From: Alphaproteobacteria bacterium
GTDB taxonomy: Bacteria > Pseudomonadota > Alphaproteobacteria > Rhizobiales > Hyphomicrobiaceae
Direction of reading: 5' to 3'
Assembly (NCBI GenBank): GCA_005888525.1
Contig: VBAB01000187.1
Location: 452-6,330 of the forward strand
DNA: 5,879 bases
Made by a program: the position numbers and the translations under genes. The notes beneath the pieces are model-generated. The model was not told the origin of the DNA and made no database searches. It was given only the letters and a program-made list of their open reading frames with translations. Below, piece after piece: positions 1-5,803 of the stretch. Positions within the stretch are counted from its first letter, which is position 1. Every line of letters starts with the position of its first letter.

Positions 1-219
1 CAGGATGACTTGGACACATACAAGGTTGCCTATCTGCAGATCGAGAACGGCTGCAAGTTCCTGCTCGTGAGATACCGCGGCTCACCAGACGATATGATCG
101 ATGTCTATATTCCGGCCAAGCGGACCGACTACCGTCGTTGTTTGGACGATATTGTGAGCGAACTCGGCGTCGCTGAGTCGGACATCATTGAACGGCAAGT
201 CGAATATGAGCGCTTCTGA
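1..219 (+). CDS. Unrecognised small protein, probably the C-terminal part of a gene starting upstream
   Basis: The frame is open from the first base of the window to a TGA at 217-219, so the gene may begin outside it. If it begins inside, the only candidate near the edge is TTG at 10, preceded by AGGA at 2-5, giving 69 residues. The visible protein is an alternating hydrophobic/charged sequence beginning DTYKVAYLQIENG, then a strand-like KFLLVRY, then a helix-like acidic C-terminus ending EYERF. It has no signal peptide, membrane segment or catalytic motif that I can see, and I do not recognise the family. Its GC is about 52% by hand count, well below the following genes, which suggests recent acquisition or an accessory origin. 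It is followed by a 122-base gap dominated by a palindromic repeat, so it is unlikely to form a tight operon with glnE. That it is a real coding region is likely but not certain. Confidence 0.45.
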   Translation, partial: QDDLDTYKVAYLQIENGCKFLLVRYRGSPDDMIDVYIPAKRTDYRRCLDDIVSELGVAESDIIERQVEYERF

Positions 220-245
220 TAGACTGGTGCTACGAGGAGGCGCGC

Positions 246-335
246 CGTAGGTTGGGTCAAGCGGAGCGCCGGCCCAACACGGTTCTGGTCTCGTCCCGGG
301 TGTTGTGTCATCGCTGACGCTCGACACAACCTACG
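246..335. repeat. REP/BIME-type palindromic element of two inverted arms
   Basis: The ends are a perfect 9-base inverted repeat, CGTAGGTTG (246-254) and CAACCTACG (327-335). The right half (about 300-335), read as its reverse complement, aligns over about 36 bases with the left half (246-280). Each arm is itself a hairpin: 251-258 pairs with 271-278 (seven Watson-Crick pairs plus one G-T), and 302-309 pairs with 323-330 (eight perfect pairs). With 246-250 paired to 331-335 the whole can fold as a three-way junction; alternatively the 9-base ends plus CAACAC (275-280) with GTGTTG (300-305) give one long imperfect hairpin. Such paired inverted REP units are typically dispersed in many copies and can be mobilised by REP-associated transposases. 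No transposase is present here. Assigning it to a multi-copy family is inference from one copy. Confidence 0.72.
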
Positions 336-341
336 ACCGAG

Positions 342-3200
342 ATGAAACTGACCGCCGCGCCTCTCCACACCTGCATCACCGACGCGCCCGTCGTCCATGA
401 CCGCGCGCGTGCCACCCGGGTGCTCGCCGATCTCGCCCAGCGGTGCAGCGAGCAGCCCGAGCTTGCCGCGCCCGGACCCCTCATCGCCGCGGCCCCCGTC
501 CGCAACTTGCTCGCGGGCATCGTCGGTGCTTCACCTTATCTCACCAGCCTGATCGAGCGCCATCCGACGCGCCTGCTGGCGGCGCTCTCCACTTCGCCCG
601 AGGCGCGCTTCGCCCAGCTCACCCGCGACGTTGCCCAAGCCGCGGCCGCAGCCGACACCATGGCCGATGCCATGCGCGCGCTGCGCCTGTTCAAGACCGA
701 CATCGCCCTGCTCGCCGCCCTGTGCGACCTCGCCGGCGTTTGGCCTGTCATGACGATCACGCGTCGTCTCTCCGAAGCCGCCGACGCGGCCGTTATCGCT
801 GGCGTCCGTTTCCTCTTCCGCCAGGCCGCCAAGGGAGGCGACTGGCTCACCAGCGAGCCCGACGGCTACATCGTGCTTGGCATGGGCAAGTACGGCGCCT
901 TCGAGCTCAACTACTCCTCCGACATCGACCTCATCGTCTTCTACGATCTGGCCCGCATCCGCCTGCGCGCGGGCCTCGAGGTCCAGCCCTTCCTCGTCCG
1001 CCTGACGCGCGATCTCGTGCGCCTGCTCAGCGAGCGCACGGGCGACGGCTACGTCTTCCGCACGGATCTGCGTCTGCGGCCCGATCCCGGCGCCATGCCG
1101 CTCGCGCTCTCCACCGAGGCCGCGCTCAACTACTACGAGAGCTTCGGCCAGAACTGGGAACGCGCCGCCCTCATCAAGGCCCGGCCTGTGGCCGGCGACC
1201 TCGCCGCCGGCGGCGCCATCCTGGACGAGCTGGCGCCCTACATCTGGCGCAAGTACCTCGACTTCGCGGCCATTGCCGACATCCACGCCATGAAGCGGCA
1301 GATCCATGCCTTCCACGGCTTCGGCACCATCGCGGTCGCCGGCCACAACATCAAGGTCGGCCGCGGCGGCATCCGCGAGATCGAGTTCTTCGTGCAGACG
1401 CAGCAGCTGATCGCCGGCGGCCGGCAGCCGCAGCTGCGCGTGTCCGACACGCTGACCGCGCTCGCCCGGCTCGAGGAGCGCGGCTGGATCACGGCCGCGG
1501 CCCACCAGGAGCTGGCCGAGGCCTACCGCTTCCTGCGCACCATCGAGCACCGCCTGCAGATGATCGCCGACGAGCAGACGCAAACGCTGCCCGATGATCC
1601 CGACAAGCTCACCGCGCTGGCCCGCTTCTGCGGCTTTCCCGATACACCGGCTTTTGCCACCCGCCTCACCGCCGAGCTGGACCGCGTGCAGGCCCATTAC
1701 GTTCGCCTCTTCGAGCACAGCCCCGAGCTGACGCGTGGAGGCGCCAACATGGTCTTTGCCGGCGAGGCCGACGACCCCGCCACCGTGGAGGCGCTCACCC
1801 GCATGGGCTACACGCGCGCCCCCGAGATCATTGCCCTCGTCCGCGGCTGGCACCACGGGCGTTATCCGGCCGTGCGCAGCGCCAATCCCGATCTCGCCCT
1901 CATCGGCTTCGACCGGTTCCTCTCCGAGCTGCCGTCGGGGGTGCAGCTGTTCTCGCTCCTGAAGCAGCGGCCGGCCCTGCTGGAGATGATTGCCGCCATC
2001 ATGGGCACCGCGCCCCGGCTCGCCCGCATCCTGAGCAAGCGTCGGCGCGTGCTCGATGCCGTGCTCGATCCCGGTTTCTTCGGCAGCCTGGCGGACAAGG
2101 CGCACCTCGATGCGATGATCGCCGCCGAGCTCGAGGACGCCCGCGATTTCCAGGCGGCGCTGGACGGAGCGCGCCTCCTGGCCAACGAGCAGCAGTTCCT
2201 GATCGGTGTGCGCGTGCTCACCGGCACCATCTCCGCGGCCCAGGCGGGAGGCGCCTACGCGCTGCTGGCCGAATGCATGATCGCCGCCATGCAGGCCGAG
2301 GTGGAGCGGGAGATGCTGCGTTCGCACGGCCGCGTGCCGGGCGGTGCCGCTGCAGTCATCGCCATGGGCAAGCTGGGCGGGCGCGAGATGACCGCCGCCT
2401 CCGACCTCGATCTCATCCTGATCTACGATTTCGATCCGAAGGCCACCCTGTCGAGCGGGGTCAAGCCGCTGGCGCCCATCCAGTACTACACCCGCCTGAC
2501 GCAGCGCCTCATCAGCGCCTTCACCGCCCCCACCGCCGAAGGCATCCTCTACCCCGTCGACATGCGCCTGCGTCCGTCGGGACAGAAAGGGCCGGTCGCC
2601 ACGCAGCTTTCGAGCTTCATCCATTACCAGGAGAGCGAGGCCTGGACCTGGGAGCACATGGCGCTCACACGCGCGCGCGTGATCTCGGGGCCGCCGGCCC
2701 TCCGCGCCGCGGTCGAGAAGGCCATCCGCGATGCTCTCCTCGAGCCGCGCGACCGCGCAAAGACCGCCGCCGACGTGCGCGACATGCGCGCCCGCATCGA
2801 GAAGGAGAAGGGGACGCGCGATCCCTGGGAGCTCAAGCAAGTGCGGGGCGGCCTGGTCGATCTGGAGTTCATCGCCCAGCATCTGCAACTCGTGCATGGC
2901 TCCGCCCACCCCCGCGTCCTGAGCCAGAGCACGGTGGAGGCGTTCGAGAATCTGGCCCAAGCCGGCATCCTCGAGGCGGACGCCGCCGAGGCACTGCTCC
3001 CCGCCGCCCGCCTGTTCAACAATCTGACGCAGGTCTTGCGGCTCTGCCTCGACGAGCCCTTCGTCCCGGCCAAGGCCCCGGACGGCCTCAAAGCGCTGCT
3101 GGCGCGTGCCGGCGACACCCCCGATTTCAGGCATCTGGAGGCCGAATTGATCGCCCGGGAGGCCGAGGTGGCGACACTTTTCGACCGGTTAATCGTCTGA
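342..3200 (+). CDS. glnE: Bifunctional glutamine synthetase adenylyltransferase / adenylyl-removing enzyme GlnE
   Basis: This 952-residue cytoplasmic enzyme switches glutamine synthetase off by adding AMP to a tyrosine of each subunit and on again by phosphorolytic removal, under control of PII and glutamine. Length matches the family (about 950-1000). Two nucleotidyltransferase domains are visible. The N-terminal adenylyl-removing half has GMGKYG (180-185), the metal-binding pair D194 and D196 in SSDIDLI, RTDLRLRP (240-247) and GGIREIEFF (342-350). The C-terminal adenylyltransferase half has AMGKLGGRE (674-682), D688 and D690 in SDLDLI, VDMRLRPSG (739-747) and RGGLVDLEF (835-843). Both DxD pairs are intact, so both activities should be present. 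ATG 342 lacks a clear Shine-Dalgarno sequence because the palindromic repeat ends at 335. The next in-frame candidate, GTG at 420, has none either and would cut the N-terminus, so 342 is kept. No other nitrogen-control gene is visible nearby. Confidence 0.97.
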   Translation: MKLTAAPLHTCITDAPVVHDRARATRVLADLAQRCSEQPELAAPGPLIAAAPVRNLLAGIVGASPYLTSLIERHPTRLLAALSTSPEARFAQLTRDVAQAAAAADTMADAMRALRLFKTDIALLAALCDLAGVWPVMTITRRLSEAADAAVIAGVRFLFRQAAKGGDWLTSEPDGYIVLGMGKYGAFELNYSSDIDLIVFYDLARIRLRAGLEVQPFLVRLTRDLVRLLSERTGDGYVFRTDLRLRPDPGAMPLALSTEAALNYYESFGQNWERAALIKARPVAGDLAAGGAILDELAPYIWRKYLDFAAIADIHAMKRQIHAFHGFGTIAVAGHNIKVGRGGIREIEFFVQTQQLIAGGRQPQLRVSDTLTALARLEERGWITAAAHQELAEAYRFLRTIEHRLQMIADEQTQTLPDDPDKLTALARFCGFPDTPAFATRLTAELDRVQAHYVRLFEHSPELTRGGANMVFAGEADDPATVEALTRMGYTRAPEIIALVRGWHHGRYPAVRSANPDLALIGFDRFLSELPSGVQLFSLLKQRPALLEMIAAIMGTAPRLARILSKRRRVLDAVLDPGFFGSLADKAHLDAMIAAELEDARDFQAALDGARLLANEQQFLIGVRVLTGTISAAQAGGAYALLAECMIAAMQAEVEREMLRSHGRVPGGAAAVIAMGKLGGREMTAASDLDLILIYDFDPKATLSSGVKPLAPIQYYTRLTQRLISAFTAPTAEGILYPVDMRLRPSGQKGPVATQLSSFIHYQESEAWTWEHMALTRARVISGPPALRAAVEKAIRDALLEPRDRAKTAADVRDMRARIEKEKGTRDPWELKQVRGGLVDLEFIAQHLQLVHGSAHPRVLSQSTVEAFENLAQAGILEADAAEALLPAARLFNNLTQVLRLCLDEPFVPAKAPDGLKALLARAGDTPDFRHLEAELIAREAEVATLFDRLIV

Positions 3201-3311
3201 ATCCAGGCGCACAATCCAGCCACGGGCGGGCCAGGGTGCCCGACGGAAAAGCTCTGATGTGACGTTATGGGCAGCAAGGGCTCGGGGATAAACCCTGGAG
3301 TTGAGAAGAAC

Positions 3312-3980
3312 ATGTCCAAGAAGGTCCTTCTGATCGCCGGCGTCCTGCTCGCGGCCGGAAGTATTGCGGCCATTTCGGCCCCGCACTTCCGCGGCGGACA
3401 GCTGCGCCTCGGTCAGCTGCTCGCAGACCTCCGCGACGGCGACTCCGGGTCGCGACCGGCCCGGTCTGGGAAGCGGCACAGGGAGTTGGACGCCGAGGAC
3501 GAGGGTCAAATTGAGAGGGAAGACGTCCCAAGGTCCCGTCGCGGGCGCATCGCCAGGCGCGACCACACCGACGACGCCGAGGACATGCCGCCGCGAGCGC
3601 GCGAGCGCATGGGCAGCCGGTCAGCGGATCGTACGCGAGACCGCCGGGCTGATGGGGGCGAGTCTGGCGACGACGTCCGCAAGGGTGGAACGTTCGAGCG
3701 CCTGTCCGGCCGCGGCGAGCGGCAGTTCTCCCGCCTCGACCGCAACGGCGACGGCTTCATTGATGCCAAGAAATTCGAGATATGGGCCGCCGAGCGTGCA
3801 GCTCGAGCAGCGCAGGGTTTCCTAAAGCGCTTCGATGCCGACGGCGATGGTAAGGTGAGCAGGGATGAGTTCACGCAATTCGTCAAGGATCGGCTCGCCA
3901 AGCGCGGTGCCGGCGGCGACGACCAGATTACGGAGGCGGAGCTGGAGCCGACAAGACGCGGCCGTGGTATCGTGAAGTAG
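3312..3980 (+). CDS. Exported EF-hand protein with a charged linker
   Basis: A 222-residue protein. Residues 1-23 look like a signal peptide or N-terminal anchor: lysines at 3-4, then a hydrophobic stretch VLLIAGVLLAAG. Cleavage could follow A19; A23 is unlikely because proline follows. Residues about 40-130 are a disordered-looking stretch rich in Arg, Asp and Glu. The C-terminal part carries EF-hand loops: loop 1 (143-154) is DRNGDGFIDAKK, with lysine at position 12 where the bidentate Glu normally sits; loop 2 (175-186), DADGDGKVSRDE, is canonical; a third loop (199-210), GAGGDDQITEAE, keeps D5, I8 and E12 but has lost the ligands at 1 and 3. One good calcium site is therefore expected. 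An ATG at 3267 is also in frame but has no ribosome site and would put 15 residues before the signal sequence; 3312 follows purine-rich GAGAAG (3303-3308). The stop lies 41 bases before the sigma gene, suggesting co-transcription. The specific role is unknown. Confidence 0.82.
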   Translation: MSKKVLLIAGVLLAAGSIAAISAPHFRGGQLRLGQLLADLRDGDSGSRPARSGKRHRELDAEDEGQIEREDVPRSRRGRIARRDHTDDAEDMPPRARERMGSRSADRTRDRRADGGESGDDVRKGGTFERLSGRGERQFSRLDRNGDGFIDAKKFEIWAAERAARAAQGFLKRFDADGDGKVSRDEFTQFVKDRLAKRGAGGDDQITEAELEPTRRGRGIVK

Positions 3981-4011
3981 GCCCTGTCGATCGCAGGAGC
4001 AGGTGGCACAC

Positions 4012-4017
4012 GAGGAA
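4012..4017 (+). promoter_or_regulatory. Ribosome binding site of the sigma factor gene
   Basis: GAGGAA lies four bases before GTG 4022 and supports that unusual start codon. The spacing is slightly short. Confidence 0.5.
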
Positions 4018-4021
4018 TAGC

Positions 4022-4636
4022 GTGCTGGCTTACAAGAGCGGATCCGGACCGGTCCCACGGTCCGAGTCCGACGACATTGGGGAGGAGACGGGCTTGCTCG
4101 CGCGCGTGGCGGCGGGCGAGAGCGAGGCTTTTCGCGGGTTGGTCGACCGGCATTTGCCGACCGTGCTGGCCATCGCCCGGCGCATGCTGCGGGACGATGC
4201 GGAGGCGGAGGACGTGGCGCAGGAGACGATGTTGAGGCTTTGGCGCAATGCCGCGGGGCTGGAGCTCGGTCCGAACGGCGTGCGGCCGTGGCTCAGGCGC
4301 GTCGCCTCGAATCTGTGTATCGACCGGGTGCGTGCACGCCGCAACACGACGGTGGTGGAGGAGGTGCCGGAGGAGAGTGCGCCCCCCTCGCAGCTGCGGC
4401 ACTTGGCTGAGCGCGAGCTCGGAGCACGCGTGGACGCGGCGTTGCAGGCGCTGCCGGAGCGGCAGCGGCTGGCGCTCACCCTCTTCCACTACGAGGGCAT
4501 GAGCCAGATCGAGGTGGGCCAAGTGTTGGGCATATCGGATGAGGCGGTGGAGTCGCTGCTGGCGCGAGCCCGCCGCGCGCTCAAGGTGACGCTGAAAGAA
4601 GAATGGCGGGAGCTCATGCCCGAGAGCGAGGTATGA
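4022..4636 (+). CDS. ECF-type RNA polymerase sigma factor
   Basis: This 204-residue protein has the two-domain ECF layout. Region 2 (about 37-106) includes the core-binding and -10 recognition helices, with the typical DAEAEDVAQETMLRLW (59-74) and the region 2.4-like stretch WLRRVASNLCIDRVRAR (90-106). After a linker (107-132), region 4 (about 138-190) has LQALPERQRLALTL (141-154) and a helix-turn-helix with YEGMSQIEVGQVLGIS (157-172) followed by the recognition helix EAVESLLARARRAL (174-187). It should direct RNA polymerase to a small regulon, probably including this cluster. There is no C-terminal extension. GTG 4022 is the preferred start; a TTG at 4094, preceded by a better Shine-Dalgarno stretch (GGGGAGGAG), would begin the protein at LLARVAAG, where most family members have a few more residues. 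The downstream membrane protein and periplasmic sensor suggest envelope control like that of CnrH. Its ECF group cannot be assigned by eye. Confidence 0.93.
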   Translation: MLAYKSGSGPVPRSESDDIGEETGLLARVAAGESEAFRGLVDRHLPTVLAIARRMLRDDAEAEDVAQETMLRLWRNAAGLELGPNGVRPWLRRVASNLCIDRVRARRNTTVVEEVPEESAPPSQLRHLAERELGARVDAALQALPERQRLALTLFHYEGMSQIEVGQVLGISDEAVESLLARARRALKVTLKEEWRELMPESEV

Positions 4637-4660
4637 GGTGGGATTGGGGGCTGGGAAGGT

Positions 4661-4665
4661 GAAGG
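4661..4665 (+). promoter_or_regulatory. Ribosome binding site of the anti-sigma candidate
   Basis: GAAGG lies seven bases before ATG 4673, inside a purine-rich 36-base spacer after the sigma stop codon. It favours 4673 over the in-frame ATGs at 4682 and 4697, though 4697 would start the protein at MTIADF, a plausible N-terminus. Confidence 0.4.
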
Positions 4666-4672
4666 TGCCGAG

Positions 4673-5218
4673 ATGACGAGCATGAGCAACAACACCATGA
4701 CGATTGCCGATTTCGAGCGGCTGCTCGACGTATACGGCAGCGATCGGACACGCTGGCCCGTGGAGGCCCGCGCGAGCGCCGGCCAGCTGGTCGCCCGCGA
4801 CAAGGCGGCGCGCCGTCTGCTCGCAGAAGCCGAGGCACTCGACCGGACGCTGGAGCGCGCTCCCTTGCCCTCCCTGGCCGAGGAGGCGGCCCTGGCCGAT
4901 CGCATCCTCGTTGCCGCGCGTCGCTCTCCGCGCATGGTGCCGATCGCCAAGGCGGATGTGCCCCCGATCGCTCCGCGGGCCGCAGACAACGTCGTTCAGC
5001 TGCCGGGTTCGCGCGCGCGCACCCGCTGGCTGACACCGACCGCCTTCGGCGGCGCGGCAGGCATGTTGGCTGCGTCCCTCGTGCTCGGCCTCTTCATCGG
5101 TCTCTCCAATCTGTCGCAAGGGATGCTGCCCGCGCTCGAGGACATGACCGGCATCACGCTGGGCTCCGGGAGCCACGTCGTGGCGCAGGTCGATCTGCTG
5201 GATGAGGACCTGCTATGA
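4673..5218 (+). CDS. Single-pass membrane protein, probable anti-sigma factor
   Basis: This 181-residue protein has a cytoplasmic-looking N-terminal part (1-118), one membrane helix (about 121-144, rich in Gly, Ala and Leu, preceded by RARTRW at 114-119) and a 37-residue periplasmic tail. The arginines before the helix favour N-in orientation. The N-terminal part contains ADFERLLDVYGSDRTRWP (12-29) and then Ala/Glu/Leu-rich amphipathic helices up to about residue 83; similar LLDxYGxDxxRWP proteins occur beside sigma factor genes in alphaproteobacteria, as I recall. There is no cysteine, so it is not a zinc-binding HxxxCxxC anti-sigma. By position directly after the sigma gene and by topology it most likely binds and holds the sigma factor at the membrane, the role CnrY plays in the CnrYXH system. 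Sequence similarity to CnrY is not evident to me. It overlaps the next gene by four bases. Confidence 0.75.
   Translation: MTSMSNNTMTIADFERLLDVYGSDRTRWPVEARASAGQLVARDKAARRLLAEAEALDRTLERAPLPSLAEEAALADRILVAARRSPRMVPIAKADVPPIAPRAADNVVQLPGSRARTRWLTPTAFGGAAGMLAASLVLGLFIGLSNLSQGMLPALEDMTGITLGSGSHVVAQVDLLDEDLL
5204..5208 (+). promoter_or_regulatory. Ribosome binding site of the sensor gene, inside the preceding gene
   Basis: GAGGA lies six bases before ATG 5215, within the last codons of the anti-sigma candidate. With the ATGA overlap it indicates translational coupling and near-equal synthesis of the two membrane proteins. Confidence 0.5.
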
Positions 5219-5748
5219 CCGACGCCGGCAATGCCAATGCGGGTGCCAAGCGAGGAACGCCGCGCTGGGTGTTGGTGGCGTTGTTCGTCTCGCTCGCGCT
5301 CAACCTCATCGTCGTCGGCTCGGTCGCCGGCGCGGTGTGGCGCTTTCGCGCCCCGCCGGTTTGGGCGACCGCCGTCACCCCCAACCTGCTCGGCTACGCC
5401 AGCACGCTCCCGCCGGAGCGGCGCAAGCATATCTGGGACCAGACCGTGGAGGAGCGCCGCCACATCCGACCGTTCCGGCGGGATGTGCGCGCCGCGCGCG
5501 AGGAGACCATCAAGGCGCTCGTCAGCGAACCCTTCGATCGCGCGAAATTCCTCGCGGCCCAGGGGCGGCAGGCCGAGGCTGAAAACCGCGCCCGGGCCGC
5601 CGTGCAGGACCTCTTCGTCAAGGTTGCCGACGGCCTGACGCCGGAGGAGCGGCACGCCTTCCCGCTCTGGCGCGTGCAGCGCCGCCCGCCCGTCCGCAAT
5701 CTGCTGGACGAGCCCGACCACCAGGCCGGTGAGCCAAGCCCACGGTAG
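5215..5748 (+). CDS. Periplasmic heavy-metal-sensor / CpxP-like protein
   Basis: This 177-residue protein has a short basic cytoplasmic N-terminus (1-17), one membrane helix (about 18-42) and a periplasmic part predicted to be mostly helical. Two LTPEER-like motifs that mark the CpxP/Spy/CnrX-type helical hairpin are visible: LPPERRKHIW (65-74) and LTPEERHAF (141-149), separated by long Arg/Glu/Ala-rich helices. The C-terminal 25 residues are Pro/Arg-rich and probably flexible. Histidines at 72, 83, 147 and 169 are candidate metal ligands; there is no cysteine, and the only methionine is the initiator, so a Met-containing site like that described for CnrX is absent. The signal may therefore differ from nickel or cobalt. 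It overlaps the anti-sigma candidate by ATGA and most likely modulates it from the periplasmic side. Naming it a metal sensor follows the family; metal binding itself is unproven. Confidence 0.8.
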   Translation: MTDAGNANAGAKRGTPRWVLVALFVSLALNLIVVGSVAGAVWRFRAPPVWATAVTPNLLGYASTLPPERRKHIWDQTVEERRHIRPFRRDVRAAREETIKALVSEPFDRAKFLAAQGRQAEAENRARAAVQDLFVKVADGLTPEERHAFPLWRVQRRPPVRNLLDEPDHQAGEPSPR

Positions 5749-5803
5749 GCGGGCGTGCCCGTCCTGGATTTCGGCTCCAGCCGCCAGATCTCAGCGCCCC
5801 TTC

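Noticed and set aside
443..1597. A 384-codon Arg/His/Pro-rich frame on the + strand overlapping glnE
   Set aside because: It is an off-frame shadow of the conserved adenylyl-removing domain and shows no independent start signal.
531..3134. An 867-codon open frame on the minus strand inside glnE
   Set aside because: It lies opposite a complete, motif-rich GlnE. Long antisense frames are common in high-GC genes, and its translation (rich in Gly, Glu, His and Arg) shows no recognisable domain.
3223..3242. CGGGC/GCCCG hairpin after glnE as a terminator
   Set aside because: The stem is only five pairs with a ten-base loop, and no T-run follows.
3245..3266. GGAAA ... CGTT resembling an alphaproteobacterial general-stress (EcfG-type) promoter
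   Set aside because: The spacer is 13 bases rather than the 16-17 expected and the -35 part is imperfect, so it is likely chance.
3267..3311. Start of the EF-hand gene at ATG 3267
   Set aside because: There is no ribosome binding site before it, and it would place 15 polar residues in front of a normal signal sequence. ATG 3312 has a purine-rich stretch just upstream.
3506..5176. A 556-codon open frame on the minus strand across the EF-hand, sigma and anti-sigma genes
   Set aside because: It covers three well-supported + strand genes and the gaps between them. Its composition (Arg, His, Pro, Gln) is typical of an antisense shadow in GC-rich DNA.
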